From contig CACXDX010000064.1 in NCBI GenBank assembly GCA_902766525.1, positions 1-6,730 on the forward strand: DNA of 6,730 bases, given 5' to 3'. A model generated the notes under the pieces. That model did not search any database and was not told the origin of the DNA. It saw nothing but the letters and a program-made list of their open reading frames with translations. The position numbers and the translations under genes are program-made. Numbering within the stretch: position 1 is the first letter of the stretch; each line of letters begins with the position of its first letter. Positions 1 to 6,019 of the stretch are shown here, piece by piece. Source of the DNA: an uncultured Bacillota bacterium. Lineage in GTDB: Bacteria > Bacillota > Dehalobacteriia > UBA7702.

Positions 1-294
1 CACGACCACGACCACGAAGAAGATCAGTTTGAAGTGCAGCTCGTCACCCTCGTCGATGAGGACGGCAACGAGCAGGAATTCGAAGTGATCGAAATTTTTA
101 AAGTCGATGAAAAAGAGTACGTCGCCATCGCGCCGCCCCTCGGCGAAGAGGACGATGACGAAGTGATGGTGTTCCGCCTGGAAGTCGACGCTGAAACCGG
201 CGAAGAACTCCTGCGCGACATCGAAGACGATGAGGAATGGAATCGCGTTTCCGAAGTGTATATGGCGATCCTCGATGAAGACGACGAAGACTGA
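1..294 (+). CDS. DUF1292 family protein (YrzB-like), 5' end missing
   Basis: This is a partial gene: the frame is open from base 1, so the start codon lies before the window. A GTG at 34 is in frame, but residues upstream of it (HDHDHEED) look like genuine protein, so I do not take it as the start. The visible 97 residues are extremely acidic and end in DEDDED. The pattern VTLVDEDGNEQEFEVIEIF, then EYVAIAPP, then DDEVMVFRLEVD, then WNRVSEVY is typical of the DUF1292 family, small cytoplasmic proteins of unknown function. In Bacillus the homologue yrzB sits between ruvX (yrrK) and mltG (yrrL), and here mltG also follows two genes later, which supports the call. The His/Asp patch could bind metal, but that is inference. 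A hairpin follows the stop codon. The family assignment is firm and the function is unknown. Confidence 0.88.
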   Translation, partial: HDHDHEEDQFEVQLVTLVDEDGNEQEFEVIEIFKVDEKEYVAIAPPLGEEDDDEVMVFRLEVDAETGEELLRDIEDDEEWNRVSEVYMAILDEDDED

Positions 295-307
295 ATGAAG
301 AAAAAAG

Positions 308-348
308 ATACGCGTCGCCGTTGGCAAAGAACGGCAGACGCGTATTTC
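308..348 (+). terminator. Strong hairpin after the DUF1292 gene, possible bidirectional terminator
   Basis: The arms 308-322 (atacgcgtcgccgtt) and 330-345 pair almost perfectly: 15 base pairs with one bulged A at 336 and a 7-base loop. On the + strand only three T's follow directly (345-347) before CCC, a poor U-tract. On the - strand the same stem is followed by a T-rich run (complement of the A-run at 301-306). It may end DUF1292 transcription, act in both directions, or be an RNA-processing or stability hairpin. The stem is certain; its role as a + strand terminator is not. Confidence 0.5.
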
Positions 349-397
349 CCTGTCTGCCCGAATACAATGGAGCAAAGTCTCTTTTTCGGGTGATCTT

Positions 398-1759
398 TTG
401 GATAAACGGCAACGGCGAAAACTTTCCCGCGGTAAAATCGTGACGCTGCTTTTTCTCTGCTTCCTGCTGCTCGGGGCCTGTCTTCTGCTCGAAGACCGGC
501 TTTGGCTGAGCGCGCAGCGTCTGCCCCGTAACGTCAGCCTCTACGGCGAGGACCTCTCTTCCGCCTCCTTTGAGCAGGCGAAACGTGTGATCGGAACGGT
601 CGTCGCCGATAAGAGCGACGACGTCATCGTGATCGACGTCGGAGAACAAAGCTTCAGCTGCTTCCGCCGTGAGCTCGGCTATCCCCTCGACGGCAGCGCC
701 CTGCTGCGGCGGGCGAAAGCGTTGAACCGGGAAGGGAATTTCCCGATGCGGGCGCTGAGCCGCGTCTCCTCGCTCTTTCGCGAGACCAGACTGGAAGAGC
801 TGATTTTCATCGATGAAGTCGTGCTCGGCCGCCGCTTAAAGGAGATGGAAAAAGCGCTGCCCGCCACCGCCGAGGACGCCCGTTTTTTCTTCGTCGAAGG
901 GGGAGAGATCAAGATCCTTCCCGAAAAACGGGGCCGCCTTTTGGACAAAAAGCGAAGTCTCGCCGAGATCGGAAGGGGCATCAGAGACGACGAAGGCCGC
1001 CGCTTCACCCCGGTGATCGCGGAAAACGCCGCGCCCGCCGTGACGGAGGCGGATTTAAAAGCCCTGGCCATCGATACGAAGCTGGCCGAAGCGGTGACTT
1101 TTTACAGCGAGGAAGCGGAAAACCGCAGCGTCAATATAAAGAGAGCCTGCGCCCTGCTGGATATGGCCGTCGTCGGACCCGGAGAGAGCTTCTCCTTCAA
1201 CCGCCGCGTCGGCCGCCGCAGTGAGGAACGGGGCTTTTTGAAGGCCGCCATGATCGAGAACGGTTCCTTTAGCGAGGGTCTCGGCGGCGGCGTCTGCCAG
1301 GTCAGCACCACCCTCTACGGCGCCGCCCTGCGCGCCGATATGAAGATCGAAGAGCGCCGCCCCCATTCGCTGCTCAGCACCTACGCGGAGCCGGGAGAGG
1401 ACGCCATGGTCTCCTGGGGCACCTCGGATCTGGTTTTTTTGAACGATCACCCGCACGCCGTGGTGATCTGCGCCGCGGCCGAAGGAGGCCGCCTCAGCGT
1501 CGCTATCTACGGCAGCGCGGCGGAAAAACGGGAGATCGAGATCGTCAGCGAGATCGTCGCCACGATCCCCTTCACGACCGAAGTCGTTGAAGATCCCGAT
1601 CTGCCCGAAGGCGTCTCCTATACCAGAAGCGCCGGCAGGAACGGTTTGCGCTGCGTCGTTTGGCGCGTCTACCGGGAAAACGGTGTCGAGGTCATGAGGG
1701 AGACCGTAAGTGAAGATCTTTACGCGGCGAAAAAGCGCGTTGTCGTGAAAGCGCCGTGA
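398..1759 (+). CDS. VanW family protein with putative peptidoglycan-binding region
   Basis: A 453-residue envelope protein. The start is a TTG at 398, preceded at short distance by a weak Shine-Dalgarno-like GGGTGA (388-393). The N-terminus is basic (DKRQRRKLSRGK), then a hydrophobic segment at about residues 14-31 acts as signal anchor or signal peptide. Cys28 in LLLGAC could be a lipobox, though hydrophobic residues follow it. Residues about 55-210 resemble the PG_binding_4-type region found in front of VanW domains. Residues about 237-372 are the VanW domain: ENRSVNI, PGESFSFN (261-268), GGGVCQVSTTLY (296-307), RRPHS (320-324). The C-terminus (about 393-450) looks like a degenerate G5-type domain. 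VanW proteins are named after a gene of vanB-type clusters, but the biochemical role is unclear and this context gives no reason to infer vancomycin resistance. It sits 32 bases before mltG with no visible promoter between, so co-transcription and a wall-related role are likely. Confidence 0.88.
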   Translation: MDKRQRRKLSRGKIVTLLFLCFLLLGACLLLEDRLWLSAQRLPRNVSLYGEDLSSASFEQAKRVIGTVVADKSDDVIVIDVGEQSFSCFRRELGYPLDGSALLRRAKALNREGNFPMRALSRVSSLFRETRLEELIFIDEVVLGRRLKEMEKALPATAEDARFFFVEGGEIKILPEKRGRLLDKKRSLAEIGRGIRDDEGRRFTPVIAENAAPAVTEADLKALAIDTKLAEAVTFYSEEAENRSVNIKRACALLDMAVVGPGESFSFNRRVGRRSEERGFLKAAMIENGSFSEGLGGGVCQVSTTLYGAALRADMKIEERRPHSLLSTYAEPGEDAMVSWGTSDLVFLNDHPHAVVICAAAEGGRLSVAIYGSAAEKREIEIVSEIVATIPFTTEVVEDPDLPEGVSYTRSAGRNGLRCVVWRVYRENGVEVMRETVSEDLYAAKKRVVVKAP

Positions 1760-1791
1760 TAAAAAAATAACAGAAAGCACAGGATGAAAAA

Positions 1792-2796
1792 ATGAAAAAA
1801 ATAATCGTGATACTGCTGATCGTCGCCATCGTCGCCGGTCTCTGCGGCTACCGCTGGCTGACGGCTCCCGTGACTTTGGCGGAAGAGACCGTGGTCACCG
1901 TTGAGGAAGCCTCCGCCACCGGCGCCATCGGCGCTCTGCTTAAAGAAAACGGGGTGATCCGCAGCGAACTCGGCTTTAAACTGGAAGTCAGGAAGAAAAA
2001 CGCCGACGGCGATCTCAAACCCGGTACGTACCACTTCAAAGGCGAAAACAGCGTCGGCGACGTCGTCGACGCCCTCGTCTCCGGCCCGGCCATCAGCGGC
2101 GTCAAGGTGACGATCCCCGAAGGCTACAACCAGAAACAGATCATTGACACCCTCGCGGAAGCCGGCGTCTGCAGCGAGGCGGAATTCCTCGAGGCCGCGG
2201 CCAACGGCGATTTCGGCTACGGCTATCTGCCGCCGGCCGGTGATTCTCTGCGTTTGCAGGGCTTCCTTTTCCCCGAAACCTACTATTTCGCCGAAGGGGA
2301 TTCGGCGGAAAACGTCATCGCCGCGATGCTCGCCGAATTTGATAAAAACTACACCGACGAGATGCATCAGTATCTGAAGGATACCGGCCGTACCACCTAC
2401 CAGTGGCTGACCATGGCCTCCATCGTCGAGAAGGAAGCCGTCGTTGCCGAGGACAGGCCCATCATCGCCGGGGTCTTCTACAACCGTCTCGAACAGGGCA
2501 TGGCGCTGCAGAGCTGCGCCACGATCCAATATGCTTTGGGCGAAGTCAAGCCCGTGCTCAGCATCGCCGATACCCAGATCGATTCGCCCTATAATACCTA
2601 CACCCATACCGGCCTGCCGCCGGGGCCCATCGCCTCGCCGGGGGTCGAGTCGATGCAGGCGGCGCTTCATCCCGCCGAAACCGACTGCCTCTATTTTGTG
2701 GCCAAGCCCAACGGCGCCCATATCTTCTCCAAGACCTATGAAGAACATATGAAGGCCAAGGCCGACATCGAAGCCGGTCTCTACGACAATGAATAA
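1792..2796 (+). CDS. mltG: Endolytic murein transglycosylase MltG (YceG family)
   Basis: MltG is a membrane-anchored lytic transglycosylase that cuts nascent glycan strands outside the cytoplasmic membrane and is thought to set strand length at the site of synthesis. The 334 residues are close to the E. coli length of about 340. A single N-terminal transmembrane segment lies at about residues 4-20 after MKK. Residues about 32-100 form the LysM-like subdomain, ending with the LKPGTYHF and VVDALVSG elements. The catalytic domain follows, with TIPEGYN (107-113), GFLFPETYYF (157-166), and ASIVEKEA where Glu213 matches the catalytic Glu of the family. VFYNRL, LPPGPIASPG (275-284) and the terminal HIFSKTYEEH (310-319) are also intact. 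The start ATG at 1792 has AGGATG at 1781-1786 at good spacing. The gene follows the VanW gene by 32 bases, and its stop codon lies inside the start of the U32 gene. In Bacillus the homologue yrrL has the same neighbours. Confidence 0.96.
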   Translation: MKKIIVILLIVAIVAGLCGYRWLTAPVTLAEETVVTVEEASATGAIGALLKENGVIRSELGFKLEVRKKNADGDLKPGTYHFKGENSVGDVVDALVSGPAISGVKVTIPEGYNQKQIIDTLAEAGVCSEAEFLEAAANGDFGYGYLPPAGDSLRLQGFLFPETYYFAEGDSAENVIAAMLAEFDKNYTDEMHQYLKDTGRTTYQWLTMASIVEKEAVVAEDRPIIAGVFYNRLEQGMALQSCATIQYALGEVKPVLSIADTQIDSPYNTYTHTGLPPGPIASPGVESMQAALHPAETDCLYFVAKPNGAHIFSKTYEEHMKAKADIEAGLYDNE

Positions 2797-4024
2797 GCGC
2801 CGCCCCGAGCTGCTTTCGCCCGCCGGCGATCCGGAAAAGCTGCGCTATGCCGTGGCCTACGGCGCCGATGCCGTCTATCTCGGCGGCGACAGCTTCAGCC
2901 TGCGCGCCGCCTCGAAGAATTTCAGCCTTGAGGAAATCGGAGAGGCCGTCCGCTGCTGCCGGGAGCGGGGCAAAAAGGTTTACGTCGCCGTCAACGTCTT
3001 TCCCCGTGAGGATGAGCTGGCACCGCTCAAAGACTATCTGGCCCGTCTCAATGAGATCGGCCCCGACGCTCTGCTCGTCGCCGATCCCGGCGTTTTCAGC
3101 CTCGCCCGCGCTTACGCGCCGGATCTGCCGCTGCATATCAGCACCCAGGCCAACAACGTCAACAGCGCGAGCGCCGAATTCTGGCGCGGTCTGGGGGCGC
3201 GCCGCGTCGTCCTCGGTCGTGAGCTTTCCCTCGGGGAGATTCGGGCGCTGCGCCGAAAAACCGATATGGAGCTGGAGCTTTTCGTTCACGGCGCCATGTG
3301 TGTTTCCTATTCCGGCCGCTGTCTGCTCAGCGCCTTTCTCAGCGGCCGCGACGGCAACCGCGGCCGATGCAGCCACCCCTGCCGCTGGCGCTACGCCCTC
3401 GCGGAAGCGTCCCGACCCGATCAGTATTTTCCCATCGAGGAGGACGACGGCGGCAGCTATATCTTAAACAGCAAAGATCTCTGTTTGCTGCCCTATCTGC
3501 CGGAGCTCATCGACGCCGGCATCGATTCTTTGAAGATCGAGGGCAGAGTGAAGAGTCTCTACTATACCGCCGTCGTCACCGACGTTTACCGCCGCGCTCT
3601 CGACGATCTCTTCGCGGATAAAGCCCGCTTTGAGCAGAACCTGCCCGACTATATGGAAGCGCTTTGTTCGGTGAGCCACCGTCAATACTGCAGCGGTTTC
3701 CTGACGGGACCGCCGGACGCGGACGCTCAGCGCTACGAGACCTCCGCTTACGTGCGGCGCTATGACTTCATCGCCCTGGTCAAAGGCTACGACGCGGAAA
3801 AGGGCCGGCTCCTGTTGGAACAGCGCAATCACTTTGCCGCCGGCGAGGAGCTCGAGATCGTCTCGCCGGGCGCGCCGCCCCGCAAATGGAAGCCGGAACA
3901 CCTCTATGACGAGGAAGGCGGGGTCATTTCAGCGGCGCCCCACGCTCAGATGAGGGTCGCCGCCGACTGCGCGGAAGCCTTTCCGGCCATGAGTATCGTG
4001 AGGAGAAAACGAAGTGGAGCTTAA
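2789..4024 (+). CDS. trhP: U32 family Fe-S protein, probable tRNA U34 hydroxylase TrhP (YrrO/YegQ-like)
   Basis: A 411-residue member of the peptidase U32 family. Despite the name, members of this branch (YegQ in E. coli, YrrN/YrrO in Bacillus, now TrhP) are linked to prephenate-dependent formation of 5-hydroxyuridine at tRNA position 34. The N-terminus PELLSPAGDPEKLRYAVAYG is typical. The U32 signature is complete at residues 163-181, with E163, F165, G168, C171, G177, C178 and S181. Cys171, Cys178, Cys194 and Cys232 have spacing much like the [4Fe-4S] ligands known from the relative UbiU; Cys198 is a further candidate. The motif DSLKIEGRVKS lies at 246-256, and residues about 325-405 form the U32 C-terminal domain. 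The length fits YrrO rather than the longer RlhA type. ATG 2789 overlaps the mltG stop by 8 bases without a strong Shine-Dalgarno sequence, suggesting translational coupling. The family is certain; the exact substrate is inferred from length and context. Confidence 0.88.
   Translation: MNKRRPELLSPAGDPEKLRYAVAYGADAVYLGGDSFSLRAASKNFSLEEIGEAVRCCRERGKKVYVAVNVFPREDELAPLKDYLARLNEIGPDALLVADPGVFSLARAYAPDLPLHISTQANNVNSASAEFWRGLGARRVVLGRELSLGEIRALRRKTDMELELFVHGAMCVSYSGRCLLSAFLSGRDGNRGRCSHPCRWRYALAEASRPDQYFPIEEDDGGSYILNSKDLCLLPYLPELIDAGIDSLKIEGRVKSLYYTAVVTDVYRRALDDLFADKARFEQNLPDYMEALCSVSHRQYCSGFLTGPPDADAQRYETSAYVRRYDFIALVKGYDAEKGRLLLEQRNHFAAGEELEIVSPGAPPRKWKPEHLYDEEGGVISAAPHAQMRVAADCAEAFPAMSIVRRKRSGA
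4001..4005 (+). promoter_or_regulatory. Ribosome binding site for the DUF4911-like gene
   Basis: AGGAG lies inside the 3' end of the U32 gene, 8 bases before GTG 4014. It supports this non-ATG start and an 11-base overlap with the upstream gene. Confidence 0.75.
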
Positions 4025-4244
4025 AGCTTTTCATATCGACGTCGCGCTCGACGTCAAAAACATCGATTTTTTGAACCGCGTCTTTGAGGGATACGACCAT
4101 CTCTGTGTCGTCAGCACCGTGGACCGCCGCGCCGGGATCGTGCGTCTGCGCGGCTTCGGCAAGCGCGGGCCCGTGCGCCGCGTTTTGAAGGGGCTGCCCT
4201 TTAAGACCGAGATCGTCGCCGAATCTCCGGAGAACGACGCATAA
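4014..4244 (+). CDS. Small DUF4911-like protein coupled to the U32 gene
   Basis: A 76-residue protein starting at GTG 4014; AGGAG at 4001-4005 lies 8 bases upstream, which decides this start. The gene overlaps the end of the U32 gene by 11 bases, so translation is probably coupled. There is no signal peptide or transmembrane segment, so it should be cytoplasmic. The pattern of two strand-helix units (FHIDVALDVKNIDFLNRVFEGYDHLCVVSTVDRR, then GIVRLRGF and a helix ending VLKGL) matches what I recall of the DUF4911 family, short proteins of unknown function found in Bacillota and some other bacteria. The compact alternation of strands and helices suggests a small alpha/beta fold like RNA-binding or ACT-like domains; this is inference only. 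Coupling to a tRNA-hydroxylase candidate suggests a helper role. An intrinsic terminator follows. The gene is solid, the family name less so. Confidence 0.75.
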   Translation: MELKAFHIDVALDVKNIDFLNRVFEGYDHLCVVSTVDRRAGIVRLRGFGKRGPVRRVLKGLPFKTEIVAESPENDA

Positions 4245-4261
4245 ACCGCCCGGAAAAAAGG

Positions 4262-4300
4262 AAAACTACGGATGAAAACATCCGTGGTTTTTTTTCTTTT
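4262..4300 (+). terminator. Intrinsic terminator between the DUF4911-like gene and the PBP gene
   Basis: The arms 4265-4274 (actacggatg) and 4279-4288 (catccgtggt) form ten base pairs, including one G-T wobble, around an AAAA loop. A run of eight T's from 4288, then C and TTTT, follows. It ends the mltG-U32-DUF4911 unit. Its T-tract ends at 4300, and the PBP Shine-Dalgarno sequence starts at 4302, so no promoter fits between them; it may therefore also act as a leaky or regulated terminator for the PBP gene. Confidence 0.9.
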
Positions 4301-4314
4301 CGGGAGGGATATCC

Positions 4315-5967
4315 ATGCTTCGCCGCCCCTTTTTCATCCTGCTCTTTGCCGTTTTCGGTCTCGTGCTGCTTCTGCGCCTCGTCGATCTCCAGATCTTTCA
4401 TCATCGGGAGCTGCTCGCCGCCGCCGACGCTTCTTCCCTGCGGGTCGTGACCTTGACCGAACCGGCCCGCGGCGCGATCCTCGACAGAGAGGGCAGACCG
4501 CTCACCGCCGCCGAGGACAGTGCCGCCCTCCTCGTCGTCCCGGCGCTCCTCGATGACGCCGACGTTGTTTGCCGCCGTCTCGCCGAGACCCTTGACCTCG
4601 ACGGTGATAAGCTGAAAAGCGCCGCGCTGAGCGAAAGCGAAGGGGGAGAGACCTTTTACCGCGAGGCCTTCATCGCCAAAGACGCTTTGAGCGAAAGCGA
4701 GATCGAAGCCGTCGCCGCCTCATCCTTGCGGGGCGTTTTCGTCATCGAACATCGGGGGCGGCTCCGTCCGGAGCGGACCGCCCAGCATCTCATCGGCAGC
4801 CTGGAGGAAGAAAGGGACAGCCGCGGCGAAACCTCGCTGAAGGGCGGCAGCGGTCTGGAAGCTCTTTACGACGCTGTTTTAAAAGGGGAACGCCATCGCG
4901 TTCTGCGCTTTCCCGTCGACGCCAAAGGCCGCGCCGGCGACTTTGACGGTTATTATCTCAGCGAGGACGTTTCCGGCGACCCCGGTTCGCTCCGTCTCAG
5001 CCTCGATCTCGACGTTCAGCGCCTGGCCGAGAGTGCCCTCGGCGGCCGCGACGGCGCCGTCGTCATCCTTGACAGCGTCAGCGGCGACGTGCTGGCGCTG
5101 GCCTCTTCACCGAAGTACGATCCCCGTCACCTCGCCGAGGAAGATGAGGGAGATATCTACGTCAATAAAGCCTTCGCCGCCGCGGCGCCGGCCTCCCTCT
5201 TTAAAGTCCTGACCGCCGCGGAAGCGCTGGAGAAGGGCATCGTCAAAGCGGACACGCTCTTTCACTGCGGCGGCGGCTGCAGACTTGCCGACGGCCGCGT
5301 CGTCTCCTGCAGGGATGGCAGGGGCCACGGCCTGCTCCGCTTCGATGAAGCCCTCGCCGCAAGCTGCAACGGCGTCTTTGTTCAGACCGCCTTAAAGCTC
5401 GGGAAAAGCGAACTGCGGGAGGCTTTTCACCGCTGGGAGCTGGATGACGACCGCCTGACGGGCTATCCCCTAAAGGCCCGCTCCCGCCTGGAGATCGACG
5501 ACGGCGAAGGCGCTTTGGCCAACGTTGCCCTCGGCGAGGAGGGCGTCGCCCTGACGCCGCTGAACGCCGCCAAAATGCTGAACGTCGTCGCCTGCGGCGG
5601 TTTGCTGCTGACGCCCCGTCTCGTCACCGCCGTTGAGGACGGTGAGGGCAGAGAGATCCGCGCTTTCGACAACGCTTTGCCCAAGCGGGTGATCTCCTCA
5701 AAAACGGCGGCGACGCTGACGGAGATGATGAAGAAGACCTTTTTGACGGGGACCGCCGCTTCCCTGAATCTCGGCGCTTTCGATCCCGCCGGCAAGACCG
5801 GCAGCTCCGAGAGCGGTGTCGCCTGGATCGGCGCCTTTTTTCCGGCGGATCATCCCCGCTATACCGTCGTCGTCATGGTGCGCGGCGGGAGCGGCGCCGC
5901 CGACGGCGGCCCGGTTTTGAAGACGATCTGCTCCGGGCTGCTCCGGGACGGAGAGGAACAGCGTTGA
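4315..5967 (+). CDS. Class B penicillin-binding protein (PBP2/FtsI family D,D-transpeptidase)
   Basis: A 550-residue monofunctional transpeptidase that should crosslink peptidoglycan stem peptides on the outer face of the membrane. The start ATG 4315 has GGGAGGG at 4302-4308. A short basic N-terminus (MLRR) precedes one transmembrane segment (about residues 6-23). The dimerization region begins with ARGAILDREGRPL (51-63) and runs to about 225. The transpeptidase domain begins near LSLDLDVQRLAE and GAVVILDSVSGDVLALASSPKYDP. All three active-site motifs are present: SLFK with nucleophile Ser294 and Lys297, SCN at 350-352, and KTG at 494-496. Changes from the common pattern are PAS for PGS before SLFK, and LGEEG where many relatives have a GQG element before the TPL motif. 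CGGGCRLADGRVVSC at 318-332 recalls the Cys-containing loop seen in SpoVD- and PbpA-like enzymes. I cannot tell whether it serves division, elongation or sporulation. A terminator precedes it, and the next gene's promoter overlaps its stop codon. Confidence 0.93.
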   Translation: MLRRPFFILLFAVFGLVLLLRLVDLQIFHHRELLAAADASSLRVVTLTEPARGAILDREGRPLTAAEDSAALLVVPALLDDADVVCRRLAETLDLDGDKLKSAALSESEGGETFYREAFIAKDALSESEIEAVAASSLRGVFVIEHRGRLRPERTAQHLIGSLEEERDSRGETSLKGGSGLEALYDAVLKGERHRVLRFPVDAKGRAGDFDGYYLSEDVSGDPGSLRLSLDLDVQRLAESALGGRDGAVVILDSVSGDVLALASSPKYDPRHLAEEDEGDIYVNKAFAAAAPASLFKVLTAAEALEKGIVKADTLFHCGGGCRLADGRVVSCRDGRGHGLLRFDEALAASCNGVFVQTALKLGKSELREAFHRWELDDDRLTGYPLKARSRLEIDDGEGALANVALGEEGVALTPLNAAKMLNVVACGGLLLTPRLVTAVEDGEGREIRAFDNALPKRVISSKTAATLTEMMKKTFLTGTAASLNLGAFDPAGKTGSSESGVAWIGAFFPADHPRYTVVVMVRGGSGAADGGPVLKTICSGLLRDGEEQR

Positions 5968-5992
5968 CAAATGCAGTTCTTTCCCTTACAAT
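5964..5992 (+). promoter_or_regulatory. Near-consensus SigA-type promoter for the DUF6951-like gene
   Basis: TTGACA at 5964-5969 and TACAAT at 5987-5992 are separated by exactly 17 bases, an almost ideal vegetative promoter. The -35 box overlaps the PBP stop codon TGA (5965-5967). Transcription should begin near 5999, giving a leader of only about 20 bases that is mostly the ribosome binding site, so there is little room for leader-based control. Confidence 0.88.
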
Positions 5993-6007
5993 GGTGGTAT
6001 GAAATAA

Positions 6008-6012
6008 GGAGG
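6008..6012 (+). promoter_or_regulatory. Ribosome binding site that fixes the DUF6951-like start
   Basis: GGAGG (within AAGGAGGA, 6006-6013) lies 7 bases before ATG 6020 but only 1 base before the in-frame ATG at 6014. The spacing favours 6020. Confidence 0.85.
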
Positions 6013-6019
6013 AATGAAT

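Noticed and set aside
34..36. GTG at 34 as the start of the DUF1292 gene
   Set aside because: The frame stays open to base 1 with a plausible His/Asp-rich N-terminus of the family, and no ribosome binding site precedes the GTG.
363..368. TACAAT as a -10 box for the VanW gene
   Set aside because: The sequence 16-18 bases upstream has no -35 likeness and lies in the hairpin arm, and there is no extended -10 TG. A promoter here is possible but not supported.
1055..1780. Open frame of 241 codons on the - strand opposite the VanW gene
   Set aside because: It is a shadow of the VanW reading frame; its composition mirrors the antisense of G+C-rich codons and no domain is visible.
1784..1786. ATG inside AGGATG as an mltG start
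   Set aside because: It is out of frame with mltG and forms part of its ribosome binding site.
1720..2748. Long open frame of 342 codons on the - strand opposite mltG
   Set aside because: It lies antisense to an unmistakable MltG. The translation is rich in Gly, Asp, Ala and Phe with no recognisable domain, and such antisense frames are expected in G+C-rich coding DNA.
2558..3376. Open frame of 272 codons on the - strand across mltG and the U32 gene
   Set aside because: It crosses two well-supported genes, has low-complexity Ala/Gly-rich sequence, and shows no family resemblance.
6014..6016. ATG 6014 as start of the DUF6951-like gene
   Set aside because: It is only 1 base from the GGAGG core, too close for initiation; ATG 6020 has normal spacing.
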